DNA from: CAYNEO01 sp964396245
Lineage (GTDB): Bacteria > Zixibacteria > MSB-5A5 > GN15 > FEB-12
Length of the DNA: 26,792 bases
Direction: 5' to 3'
Assembly (NCBI GenBank): GCA_964396245.1
Contig: CAYNEO010000046.1
Location: forward strand, 1-26,792
The notes beneath the pieces were generated by a model. The model saw nothing but the letters and a program-made list of their open reading frames with translations, searched no databases and was not told the origin of the DNA. The translations under genes were made by a program, and so were the position numbers. Positions 1 through 6,697 of the stretch are shown here, one piece after another; within the stretch, counting starts at the first letter, position 1, and each line of letters opens with the position of its first letter.

Positions 1-53
1 CCCGGACACGCGGATTATGATTCCGCTGCTCTAACCAACTGAGCTACACCGCC
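1..53 (-). tRNA. tRNA with CAT anticodon, probably elongator Met (partial)
   Basis: Read on the minus strand, this is the 5' part of a tRNA. It has a 7-nt acceptor strand GGCGGTG, TA, a D arm beginning GCTC and closing GAGC around TTGGTTA, then an anticodon stem GCGGA/TCCGC enclosing the loop ATCATAA. That loop places CAT at positions 34-36. The T arm and 3' acceptor strand lie beyond the left edge. The fold is that of elongator tRNA-Met; a lysidine-modified tRNA-Ile also carries CAT and cannot be excluded without the missing 3' half. The initiator tRNA is unlikely because its anticodon stem normally ends in three G-C pairs, which this stem lacks. Confidence 0.9.
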
Positions 54-78
54 ATCACTATCTCAATCGTAGCCACTG

Positions 79-106
79 AATAAAATACAATTTCCCCACA
101 AGTCAA
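79..106 (-). promoter_or_regulatory. probable promoter of the CAT tRNA
   Basis: On the minus strand, TTGACT (101-106) is followed by a 16-bp spacer and TTTATT (79-84). Transcription would start near position 72, about 20 nt before the tRNA 5' end at 53. The position just downstream of a terminator and just upstream of a tRNA supports the call. The -10 match is only moderate. Confidence 0.5.
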
Positions 107-183
107 GGGAATATCCGGACCGAACCGCGGGACTGATGACCGACGTGCGGCCGTTATGATTTCGGCTTCCGTTCCTCGCCAAT

Positions 184-220
184 AAAAAAGGCTCCCGGAC
201 CAGTTCCTGGCCCGAGAGCC
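184..220 (-). terminator. Rho-independent terminator, minus strand
   Basis: The minus strand has a 14-bp GC-rich stem with one or two mismatches (207-220 pairing with 190-203), a 3-nt loop, then six T residues (184-189). It ends whatever is transcribed leftward from the 222-602 region. The nearest gene upstream is lpdA, whose stop is almost 400 bp away, so a separate transcript in the gap is possible. Confidence 0.85.
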
Positions 221-221
221 G

Positions 222-602
222 AAAAGTGAAAGAGGTTGCACCCTCACAATGCAACCCCTTTGCCCCACCTCTTAAATACCCTTCACCGCCAAATTAAGAA
301 TATCCAAGAGTAACTGACTTCATTAGATAGAGTCACATAATGCGTGCCAAATGCGGATCTCACCCGTCATTCGCCCCATATCTCGCTGTCTGACAATATA
401 CTTGAGCTACTTTGAGTGCCGGCGACGATGGTACTGGAACCATCAGGGCGCAGAAAGTGCGCCGTCAGGAAATTCACAAAAGTGCGAACAAAAGGGCGAG
501 TCTGCTGCCCCGCAAAAAGATAGCCTGCCGCAGGATGTGCGACAGACTCGATCCTCTATGACCTAAAATGAGGCTATTCAGCAGTTACTGCGCTAAACAG
601 CT
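222..602. other. gene-free stretch with several stable hairpins; possible structured RNA on the minus strand
   Basis: No convincing protein gene lies here. Visible hairpins are: 229-240 pairing with 250-261 (12 bp, one wobble); 427-432 with 439-444 (GATGGT/ACCATC); 447-452 with 458-463 (GGCGCA/TGCGCC); and 497-504 with 543-550 (CGAGTCTG/CAGACTCG), which encloses a small CCTG/CAGG hairpin. Read on the minus strand, these stems run directly into the terminator at 184-220, the arrangement expected of a non-coding RNA of up to about 370 nt or of a long lpdA 3' UTR. I looked for hallmark sequences of tmRNA, RNase P RNA, SRP RNA and common riboswitches and did not find them. Confidence 0.35.
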
Positions 603-2000
603 TCACTTGCGTTTCTTGCCAAGATGAACCGACATCCCATGCAGGTCGTGCGCCGCCTCCATTATCGACTCGGAAATCACCGGGTGTGCGAATATGACAT
701 CACCCAACTGTGTGACTGTCAATTCCTGACGCATCGCAAGCGCGGCGACATGGATTATCTCGGCGGCGTGAATGCCGACCACATGTACGCCCAGTAGTTT
801 ATCCGTCTTCTTATCGCCGATAACCTTTACTTCGCCGACAATTTCACCCTCTGCATGGGCCTTGCCAAGGGCCCGAAGCGGAAATTTGCCGATCGCGATG
901 TCGTGCTCTTTAGCAGCATCGTCTTCGTTGTAGCCCACCGAGGCAACCTCGGGACGCGTGAAAATCACAGACGGCACACCCAGATAGTTCTTCTCGCGTT
1001 TTTCCCCGAGACAATTGTCCACCGCTACCGCGCCGTCGTGTGTCGCCGTATACGCCAGTAAGATGTCTCCACGTACGTCTCCGATGGCATAGATGTTATC
1101 GACATTCGTTCTCATGTCCGGTCCGGTTTTGATCGAACCGTTCTTGTTGAGCTCCACCCCGACTTCTTCCAGGCCAATATCCTCGGTGTTGAACGCTCTG
1201 CCCACGGAAACCAGCACCTGGTTTGCATCGATTGTTTTCCCGCTCGACAACTTGGCGTGAATTCCGTCTTTGCCGGGGACGACCTTGTCCACCTTGGTTT
1301 TCGTATGCAGATCGACCTTCAGCTTCTTGAACTCCCGCTCCATGATGGTCGATGTCCCTTTATCCTCCATGGGCAATGCCCTGTCGAGCATCTCCACCAT
1401 ATGCACCTCGGCATCCAGCAAACCGAGCATACATGCCCATTCACAGCCGATAACACCGGCGCCTATTATCAGGATCGACTTGGGAAGATGATCCAGTTCG
1501 AGCAAATGATCAGAAGTCAGAATGCGGTAACCGTCGATCGGAAACGCCGGGATATTGATCGGACGCGAGCCGGTCCCGATAATGATATTATCCGCTTTCA
1601 ATTTCGTTTCGTTGCCTTTTTCGTCGACGACACTGACGTGATTCGGACCGCTTATTCTGCCGTAGCCGTTGTAGTGTTTGACGCCGTGCGACTTGAAAAG
1701 CTGGCCGATACCGGTGACCATTGTGCTGACGACTTTGTCCTTTCGCGCTTTCATCGCCGGCCAGTCGTACCGTGGCGCGCAGTCCAGCATGATTCCGAAA
1801 TCCCCGGCATGCTTCATATTCTGATACTGCGCCGCCGATGCAATCAGCGACTTGGACGGAATACACCCGCGATTAAGACACACGCCGCCCAGATCGCGGG
1901 CTTCTACGACGGCCACACTTGCCCCCCGAATGGCCGCACGTATGGCTGCCGGATACCCTCCGGGGCCGGCGCCGATTATCACAATATTATAGTGCTCTAT
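603..2000 (-). CDS. lpdA: dihydrolipoyl dehydrogenase (E3)
   Basis: This FAD flavoprotein re-oxidises the dihydrolipoyl groups of 2-oxo-acid dehydrogenase or glycine-cleavage complexes, passing electrons to NAD+. Counting from the chosen start, the FAD-binding GAGPGG is at residues 10-15, the redox disulfide in GGVCLNRGCIPSK is Cys41/Cys46, a second dinucleotide motif GAGVIG binds NAD, and the C-terminal catalytic pair in HPVISE is His439/Glu444. At 465 aa it has normal family length. The start is odd: the frame holds no ATG, GTG or TTG between a TTG at 2045 (no Shine-Dalgarno) and a GTG at 1982 that would cut into the first beta strand. An AAGGAG (2008-2013) sits exactly 7 nt before an ATA codon at 1998-2000, where family members have Met, so ATA is the preferred start. 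No E1 or E2 gene is adjacent, so it is a stand-alone copy. Confidence 0.95.
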   Translation of the reverse strand: MEHYNIVIIGAGPGGYPAAIRAAIRGASVAVVEARDLGGVCLNRGCIPSKSLIASAAQYQNMKHAGDFGIMLDCAPRYDWPAMKARKDKVVSTMVTGIGQLFKSHGVKHYNGYGRISGPNHVSVVDEKGNETKLKADNIIIGTGSRPINIPAFPIDGYRILTSDHLLELDHLPKSILIIGAGVIGCEWACMLGLLDAEVHMVEMLDRALPMEDKGTSTIMEREFKKLKVDLHTKTKVDKVVPGKDGIHAKLSSGKTIDANQVLVSVGRAFNTEDIGLEEVGVELNKNGSIKTGPDMRTNVDNIYAIGDVRGDILLAYTATHDGAVAVDNCLGEKREKNYLGVPSVIFTRPEVASVGYNEDDAAKEHDIAIGKFPLRALGKAHAEGEIVGEVKVIGDKKTDKLLGVHVVGIHAAEIIHVAALAMRQELTVTQLGDVIFAHPVISESIMEAAHDLHGMSVHLGKKRK

Positions 2001-2043
2001 CCTGCAACTCCTTGTTTGACTGTCCGAGGTAAGGTTGAGGCAC

Positions 2044-2071
2044 AATTTAATCGTTTTGCCCTGTTTGGCAA
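2044..2071 (-). promoter_or_regulatory. candidate lpdA promoter
   Basis: On the minus strand TTGCCA (2066-2071), a 16-bp spacer and TAAATT (2044-2049) lie between the preceding terminator and lpdA. The implied start of transcription, near 2037, is downstream of the TTG codon at 2045, which would favour the ATA start at 2000. The match to consensus is moderate. Confidence 0.4.
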
Positions 2072-2083
2072 GTCTCCCGACCG

Positions 2084-2115
2084 AAAAAAAGACCGGCCCG
2101 TGGATCGGGCCGGTC
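2084..2115 (-). terminator. Rho-independent terminator after the lipoprotein gene
   Basis: A perfect 10-bp stem GACCGGCCCG/CGGGCCGGTC (2106-2115 with 2091-2100) with a 5-nt loop is followed on the minus strand by seven T residues (2084-2090). It closes the two-gene unit read from 3237 and separates it from lpdA. Confidence 0.92.
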
Positions 2116-2139
2116 CTGCATACGCATGCAGGCCATTTC

Positions 2140-2673
2140 CTAAGTATCGCTCGCTGAAATTGTGACCACTACCCTGACCGAATCCAGATACAGAGATGTG
2201 GCGTCTGTCCAGGTCGCGTAAACATGGAACTTTCCAGTCTTGGCGAGCGACGTGAGACTGTTCATATTTACGAGATACTTGAATGATTCTCCGTAGGTGA
2301 CGTGCAGATTGCCGACAGGCACTGGCAGGTCTCGTAGTACCTGGGTGGCGTTGGAATCGATTTGACCCACACGTGTGTAGACCGGATCGCCGAAGGGATC
2401 GACGTACATGTCGAAGACGGTTGCTGTCCCCGAGTTCGACAGCCATAGCTCAAAGCCGACCAGGTCGACACTGTCAAGGTTGTCCCGGTGTTCTTTCCAG
2501 ATCTCGTTGCCGGTTAAGTCGACTTCTGTGAAATACGAATTCCCATGCTGTTCAAGGTCGGCCTGAGATACCTTGACATCGAGTACGAACGTACCTGAGA
2601 CAATGCATCCAGTGACGCCGATGATGACCGCCGACAGGAGAAACACTATAATCTGTTGTTTTTTGGTAATCAT
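2140..2673 (-). CDS. unrecognised lipoprotein, 177 aa
   Basis: I do not recognise the family. The N-terminus is a lipoprotein signal: positively charged MITKKQQ, a hydrophobic stretch, then a lipobox VTGC with Cys23 as the predicted lipid-modified residue. The residue after Cys is Ile, not Asp, so transport to the outer membrane would be expected if an enteric-type sorting rule applies here. The mature part (about 155 aa) has alternating polar and hydrophobic residues suggestive of a beta sandwich, with many Asp and Thr residues. The ATG at 2673 has AGGAGG just upstream. The gene follows the barrel-like gene by 12 bp and is followed by a strong terminator, so the two are almost certainly co-transcribed and may form one envelope complex. 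Confidence 0.75.
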   Translation of the reverse strand: MITKKQQIIVFLLSAVIIGVTGCIVSGTFVLDVKVSQADLEQHGNSYFTEVDLTGNEIWKEHRDNLDSVDLVGFELWLSNSGTATVFDMYVDPFGDPVYTRVGQIDSNATQVLRDLPVPVGNLHVTYGESFKYLVNMNSLTSLAKTGKFHVYATWTDATSLYLDSVRVVVTISASDT

Positions 2674-2685
2674 GATCTGTTCCTC

Positions 2686-3237
2686 CTACTGCCCGAAGGC
2701 ATAGTTGATGCCCAGTACGGCCGTGACCGACTTCTTGGAACCGCCGTTTTCCCACGGGATCACGTGCAGCTTACCGCGAACATCGAGACTGATCGCGGAA
2801 GTCAACCCCAGTCCCATTCCCAGTCCACCGGAGAATCCGAATCTGGTTTCATCCTGCATCGTCTGATCGCGCTTCACCTTGTACCAGCCGATTCCTCCGA
2901 TGCCGAACATGCGGAATCCCGGACCGGCGAAGGGAGCTCCGATTGTCCCATCAACGCCGTAGAACGTGACCTTGGACCCCTCGAGGTCGTTGGTGACGCC
3001 CGCAATCCCGAGATCCGGATCTCCGTATTTCGAGAAGGCGATATTCGGCTCGACCGTGATGATGGGAAGAGCCTTGATTCTGGCTCTGAAGCCAAAAACA
3101 GTGCCCTGATCCTGATCATCCTGTACAATCGGAAAGTCGAGCCCGCCGAACGCCCCGACACCGATTCTCGGACCCTGTGCATGCGTCACCTGTGACAAAC
3201 ACAGCAACAGGCACAGCACGAGCATAAATCGCTTCAT
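2686..3237 (-). CDS. outer-membrane beta-barrel-like protein, 183 aa
   Basis: The protein has a classical signal peptide (MKRFMLVLCLLLCLSQVTHA, likely cleaved after residue 20). The rest is glycine-rich with alternating hydrophobic/polar strands (for example VGAFGGLDFP, FRMFGIGGIGWYKV, GLGMGLGLTSAISLDVRGKL), the look of a small eight-stranded barrel of the OmpA/OprF-like class. It ends NYAFGQ, so the usual terminal aromatic residue is three positions in. AGGAGG precedes the ATG at 3237. It is first in a two-gene unit with the lipoprotein at 2140. The substrate or partner cannot be told from the sequence; a structural envelope role is as likely as transport. Confidence 0.75.
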   Translation of the reverse strand: MKRFMLVLCLLLCLSQVTHAQGPRIGVGAFGGLDFPIVQDDQDQGTVFGFRARIKALPIITVEPNIAFSKYGDPDLGIAGVTNDLEGSKVTFYGVDGTIGAPFAGPGFRMFGIGGIGWYKVKRDQTMQDETRFGFSGGLGMGLGLTSAISLDVRGKLHVIPWENGGSKKSVTAVLGINYAFGQ

Positions 3238-3262
3238 GAAGAAATCCTCCTGTGCTCCGATT

Positions 3263-3292
3263 CTGATAGGGTATTTTGTGATCTCTTTTCAA
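3263..3292 (-). promoter_or_regulatory. candidate promoter of the barrel/lipoprotein unit
   Basis: On the minus strand TTGAAA (3287-3292), an 18-bp spacer and TATCAG (3263-3268) lie about 30 bp before the ATG at 3237. An overlapping alternative is TTGTCT (3292-3297) with TACCCT (3268-3273). Neither is a strong match. The rest of the 298-bp divergent gap holds the promoter and operator of the plus-strand regulator. Confidence 0.35.
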
Positions 3293-3441
3293 GACAATTG
3301 AATGTGCTGATCCAAAAATCCGCCAAAATTGCCTGATTGTCAACTGAATTCTGCCGGAATAGGCGTTTTTCCCGACCGCTTCGGGGCCAGGAATCAGCTT
3401 CGATGTCTCGACAAAAAACTCGAAACCGGCAAAAAAAGGAC

Positions 3442-3469
3442 TTGACAAAAAAAGCGCACTCGTTATCTT
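3442..3469 (+). promoter_or_regulatory. promoter of the polyamine operon
   Basis: TTGACA (3442-3447), a 16-bp spacer and TATCTT (3464-3469) stand in front of the XRE-cupin gene. The -10 region reads TATCTTTGG, which also fits the TAnnTTTG form used by Bacteroidetes sigma factors. Transcription would start near 3476, at the edge of the first operator-like repeat. Confidence 0.7.
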
Positions 3470-3476
3470 TGGCAAT

Positions 3477-3511
3477 CTTTATTAAACAAAAAAGCACTGT
3501 TTATTAAACAA
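3477..3511 (+). promoter_or_regulatory. tandem near-palindromic repeats, probable autoregulatory operator
   Basis: A perfect 12-bp direct repeat TTTATTAAACAA occurs at 3478-3489 and 3500-3511, with 22 bp from start to start, about two helical turns. Each copy contains an 11-bp palindrome: GTTTATTAAAC at 3499-3509 is perfect around the central T, and CTTTATTAAAC at 3477-3487 has one mismatch. The pair lies just after the promoter -10 and before the regulator start codon, where a bound dimer pair would block transcription. The XRE-cupin protein encoded at 3536 is the obvious candidate to bind it. Confidence 0.65.
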
Positions 3512-3535
3512 GGCTTTTGGCGGAAAGAACGATCG

Positions 3536-4078
3536 ATGGAACTGAAAATTGGTGAGAAAATAAAAGCCCTGCGGCTGGCATCTGAACTGACCCAGGCCGA
3601 ACTTGCCGACCGGGCCAGGCTGACCAAGGGCTTCATTTCGCAACTGGAAAATGACCAGACGTCAATTTCCGTGGATTCTCTCGCCGATATTCTGGGTGCT
3701 CTGGGAGTCAGCCTGGCAGAGTTCTTCAGCGACAGTTCCGATGTCAAGGTGGTTTTTTCACCGGATGAAAGGATATCCATCGACAACAAGGGCGCCAGCC
3801 GATTTCAGATTCTGGTGCCGAGTTCGACGAACAACCTGATGGACCCGATTCTCATCGAATTGAAACCGGGAGAGAAACTCGGCCAACAGAACCCGTTGCC
3901 GGGTGAGCAGTTCGGATTTGTCCTGTCCGGGACCGCCAGTCTGCGAATAAACAAGAAGCTGTACAGAGTGCCTCATAAGCACTGCTTTTACTTTAAGTCA
4001 AATTGCGTGCACCAGGTGTTGAATACGAGCAAATCAACGGTCAAGCTCTTGTGGATTTCAACGCCGCCGCTGATGTAG
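3536..4078 (+). CDS. XRE-family regulator with C-terminal cupin sensor
   Basis: The 180-aa protein has a lambda-Cro-type helix-turn-helix at about residues 6-65 (GEKIKALRLASELTQAELAD then TKGFISQLENDQTSISVDSL) and a small cupin barrel at about residues 100-178 (LKPGEKLGQQ, then EQFGFVLSGTASLRIN). This layout is shared by PuuR-type polyamine regulators and other small-molecule-sensing XRE-cupins. The start ATG has a modest GGAAAG 8 nt upstream. The gene leads an operon with speD, a PLP decarboxylase and speE, separated from speD by 33 bp, and has tandem palindromes in its own promoter. Its likely task is feedback repression of polyamine synthesis with a polyamine or S-adenosylmethionine derivative as ligand; the ligand is inference. 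No toxin partner is present. Confidence 0.88.
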   Translation: MELKIGEKIKALRLASELTQAELADRARLTKGFISQLENDQTSISVDSLADILGALGVSLAEFFSDSSDVKVVFSPDERISIDNKGASRFQILVPSSTNNLMDPILIELKPGEKLGQQNPLPGEQFGFVLSGTASLRINKKLYRVPHKHCFYFKSNCVHQVLNTSKSTVKLLWISTPPLM

Positions 4079-4111
4079 GTGAACCCATACCCGTCGAAAG
4101 GAGGGATCAAG

Positions 4112-4528
4112 ATGAAGATTCTCGGACGTCATCTGATCGTTGAATACTCGGATTGCGACAGAGACATTCTGGCGAATACCGATCTACTGGAAAAGTACCT
4201 CACGGAGGCGGTCCGAAAATCGGGCGCCACTATCGTCAGGTCGGTGTTTCACCAGTACAATCCGCAGGGTGTATCCGGCGTGGTCGTCATCGCCGAATCT
4301 CACATCTCGATCCACACATGGCCGGAGTACGGGTACGCGGCGGTAGATTTCTTCACCTGCGGTCAGAGCGTCGACCCGTATCGGGCCCACGAGTATATGC
4401 GCGAGACTTTGTGCAGCGGCGGATTCCAGTTGAAAGAACTCAAGCGCGGAATTCCGTCCGAGACGGATGAAATCATCCAGCACAAGCAAGGCGCAACTTC
4501 TTCGGGCGGCAACGCCTCTCACAATTAA
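4112..4528 (+). CDS. speD: S-adenosylmethionine decarboxylase proenzyme
   Basis: SpeD decarboxylates S-adenosylmethionine to give the aminopropyl donor for spermidine synthesis. The 138-aa chain is a prokaryotic class 1B proenzyme that cleaves itself to make a pyruvoyl cofactor. The processing site is in AESHISIHTWPE, with cleavage expected between Glu62 and Ser63; His68 and Cys83 (in FFTCG) are the further catalytic residues, at the spacing seen in the Thermotoga enzyme. The start is the ATG at 4112, preceded by AAAGGAGG; a GTG at 4079 in the same frame directly after the regulator stop has no such signal. The C-terminal tail after GIPSE is polar and probably disordered. It is second in the operon and 14 bp before the decarboxylase. 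Confidence 0.97.
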   Translation: MKILGRHLIVEYSDCDRDILANTDLLEKYLTEAVRKSGATIVRSVFHQYNPQGVSGVVVIAESHISIHTWPEYGYAAVDFFTCGQSVDPYRAHEYMRETLCSGGFQLKELKRGIPSETDEIIQHKQGATSSGGNASHN

Positions 4529-4542
4529 GCCAGGAGGTTGCC

Positions 4543-5712
4543 GTGACCCACTCGGTGCACTTTTCTACAGTGGAGCGGTCGACCCTCTTCCGCGGCGTCG
4601 ATACCACACTCATACGCGACTTGTTCGCCAACAAGAGGTTGGAAACACCCCAGCTTCTGCTGTCGACATCGGAAGTCGGCCGCAATTATGACGCTCTCGA
4701 GCGGGCCCTTCCGCGGGCACTGATCCATTACGCGGTCAAGTCCAACAATCATCCCGGAATCATTCGCGAAGTGTTTGATCGCGGCGGTAATTTCGATGTC
4801 TGCTCGCTTGGCGAGATTCGCGAAGTGCTGAAGCTCGGGATTGACCCGGCCTCTCTCGTTCACTCCCATCCGGTGAAGTCAATCCGGGAGTTCGACGGGG
4901 CGGTGCAGGAAGGACTGGAGCTGTTTGTTGTCGACAACCCCGATGAAATCCGCAAGCTGACCCGGTACCGGGACAAGAAGCTCAAAATTCTCATTCGGTT
5001 CAGGATTTATACCAACACCAGCGCAGTCGTCAACCTGCAGTACAAATTCGGATGCACGCCCGACGACGTTCTGCCTCTGGCTCGCCTGATAGAAGAAACC
5101 GGTCACGAGTTCTACGGCCTTTGCTTCCATATCGGGTCACAGTGCCTGTATGCGGAGAATTACATCGGCGCAATTGAGGCGGCCCGCGACCTGATTTTCC
5201 AACTCGACTTGGCCGGTTTCAATACGCATCTGCTCGATATTGGCGGCGGCTTCCCGGTGGAGTATGTAGAACCTATTCCGCCGATCGAGGACATCTGCCG
5301 CCCGATCAACACGGCGTTGAACGATATGATTCGGCCCGGCATCAAAGTCATTTGCGAGCCCGGACGTTTCATTTCGGCCAGCCCGGTCACTTTGATATGT
5401 TCCGTGATAGGCAAGTCACTCCGGGATGGGAAGATGTGGTACTACCTTGATGACGGTTTGTATTCGACATTCTCCGGTATCGTTTTCGACCACTGCCAGT
5501 ATCCGGTGGTGACCGACAAGCAGGGTGAGGGCATGCTCTCGGTTCTCGCCGGACCGACGTGCGACTCGTTCGACGTCATGTACGATGGGCTGTTCGTGCC
5601 GGAACACGAGATCGGTGACATGTTTGTATTCCCTCTGACCGGTGCTTACTGCGCCGTTTCCGGATCGAATTTCAACTCGCTGTACAGACCAGAATACAAG
5701 ATGATAGGATAA
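4543..5712 (+). CDS. PLP-dependent ornithine/lysine decarboxylase family (alanine-racemase fold)
   Basis: This 389-aa enzyme belongs to the fold-type III decarboxylases that include eukaryotic ornithine decarboxylase and the bacterial bifunctional lysine/ornithine enzyme. The PLP-binding lysine is Lys66 in HYAVKSN. FHIGSQ (195-200), DIGGGFP (232-238) and EPGRF (272-276) bind the phosphate and ring, and the second-subunit motif GPTCDSFD (337-344) supplies the Cys340 and Asp of the dimer active site. GAYCAVSGSNFN near the end matches the ornithine decarboxylase signature. A meso-diaminopimelate decarboxylase is less likely because of GPTCDSFD and the operon context. The substrate preference between ornithine and lysine cannot be fixed by eye. 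AGGAGG lies 5 nt before the GTG start. It presumably makes putrescine or cadaverine for SpeE. Confidence 0.9.
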   Translation: MTHSVHFSTVERSTLFRGVDTTLIRDLFANKRLETPQLLLSTSEVGRNYDALERALPRALIHYAVKSNNHPGIIREVFDRGGNFDVCSLGEIREVLKLGIDPASLVHSHPVKSIREFDGAVQEGLELFVVDNPDEIRKLTRYRDKKLKILIRFRIYTNTSAVVNLQYKFGCTPDDVLPLARLIEETGHEFYGLCFHIGSQCLYAENYIGAIEAARDLIFQLDLAGFNTHLLDIGGGFPVEYVEPIPPIEDICRPINTALNDMIRPGIKVICEPGRFISASPVTLICSVIGKSLRDGKMWYYLDDGLYSTFSGIVFDHCQYPVVTDKQGEGMLSVLAGPTCDSFDVMYDGLFVPEHEIGDMFVFPLTGAYCAVSGSNFNSLYRPEYKMIG

Positions 5713-5714
5713 AC

Positions 5715-6614
5715 GTGAATATGGCAGATAAGACAGAGCAAGAAGAAAAGATCGTCCAGGAGAATACCCTCGTTACTTCCTGGAACGTTTGGTATAACGA
5801 ACTGCATGACAAGAGTTGCGGGCTGACTATGCAGGTTGATCGAGTCCTCGAGTCGACTCGCTCGCAATTTCAGACTATCGATGTGCTGGAGAACAGAATA
5901 TTCGGCAAGCTGTTGGTGTTGTATGGCTCGCTCATGGTAGCCGACCAGGACAACAATGCCTACAACGAAATGATTGCCCACGTCCCCCTGTTTGTGCACA
6001 CATCGCCAAAGAAAGTGCTAATTGTCGGCGGCGGCGACTGCGGGGCGCTTACCGAGACGCTTAAACATCCGGAAGTGGAATCCTGCACCATGTGTGAAAT
6101 CGATCAAAAGGTGGTCGAAATTGCCAGGATGCACTTTCCGAAGCTCACCGAGGGGCTATCGGACCCGCGGGCTAATATGGTTTTCTCCGACGGCAAAGAA
6201 TACATCACCAATACCGATGAACGGTTCGACATCATTATCCTTGATCTGTCTGATCCGGTTGGGCCGGCTTTTGAACTGTTCCAGAAGGAGTTTCACCAGA
6301 CGGTACATGATCATCTCAATGATGACGGCATTCTCGTGGCCCAGGCGGAATCTCCGTATTTCAACAAGAAAGCCCTGAGGGCCATGGACACGAATCTCAA
6401 GGACATTTTCCCGTTGGTGAGGATGTATACCTGTTTCATGCCGATTTACCCGTCCGGGTACTGGGCGTTTGCATTTTGCAGCAAAAAATACGATCCGATC
6501 GCCGATTTCGACGAAGCACGGCTTGACAAGCTCGGGCTGAAGACGCGATATTATAATAAGGAAATCCACCGGGCCGCCTTCGCTCTGCCGCAATTCTTCA
6601 AGGACTATCTCTAG
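5715..6614 (+). CDS. speE: spermidine synthase-like aminopropyltransferase
   Basis: This enzyme transfers the aminopropyl group of decarboxylated S-adenosylmethionine to a diamine. The 299-aa chain has an N-terminal beta domain and a Rossmann methyltransferase-like domain. GGGDCG (105-110) is the nucleotide loop, and LDLSDPVGPA carries the catalytic Asp177 and Asp180. QAESPY (210-215) is also present. The substrate-gate segment 69-86 is unusual: the common form LDG..Q....DE..YHEM appears here as LYGSLMVADQDNNAYNEM, with Asp to Tyr70, Gln to Met74, Glu to Asn80 and His to Asn84. This may shift diamine or product preference. The GTG at 5715 is favoured because TAGGA lies 5 nt before it; the ATG at 5721 is the alternative. 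Only 2 bp separate it from the decarboxylase, and a terminator follows. Confidence 0.93.
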   Translation: MNMADKTEQEEKIVQENTLVTSWNVWYNELHDKSCGLTMQVDRVLESTRSQFQTIDVLENRIFGKLLVLYGSLMVADQDNNAYNEMIAHVPLFVHTSPKKVLIVGGGDCGALTETLKHPEVESCTMCEIDQKVVEIARMHFPKLTEGLSDPRANMVFSDGKEYITNTDERFDIIILDLSDPVGPAFELFQKEFHQTVHDHLNDDGILVAQAESPYFNKKALRAMDTNLKDIFPLVRMYTCFMPIYPSGYWAFAFCSKKYDPIADFDEARLDKLGLKTRYYNKEIHRAAFALPQFFKDYL

Positions 6615-6645
6615 CAGCGAAGGTTCCCAGCCGTGACTGTGACTC

Positions 6646-6672
6646 CCGGGGGTTCTGGCCCCGGTTTTTTTT
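6646..6672 (+). terminator. Rho-independent terminator of the polyamine operon
   Basis: CCGGGG (6646-6651) pairs with CCCCGG (6659-6664) across a 7-nt loop and is followed by eight T residues. It lies 32 bp after the speE stop and ends the operon before the amidotransferase gene. Confidence 0.9.
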
Positions 6673-6697
6673 AAACTCCAATTCCTGTAGATTGTGT

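Noticed and set aside
335..350. A sigma-54-like site on the minus strand: TTGGCACG followed by CATTATGT
   Set aside because: The -24 half is perfect but the -12 half lacks the invariant GC (GT instead). With no known dependent gene, I do not call it, though a sigma-54 activator is encoded in the window.
1257..2165. A 302-codon open frame on the plus strand opposite lpdA
   Set aside because: It lies antisense to a gene with every family motif and its translation has no recognisable domain; long antisense frames are common in GC-rich DNA.
3536..4078. XRE protein as an antitoxin
   Set aside because: It carries a cupin sensor, has no toxin-sized neighbour and heads a polyamine operon.
4079..4111. 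GTG at 4079 as speD start
   Set aside because: AAAGGAGG directly before the ATG at 4112 and the normal family N-terminus favour the later start.
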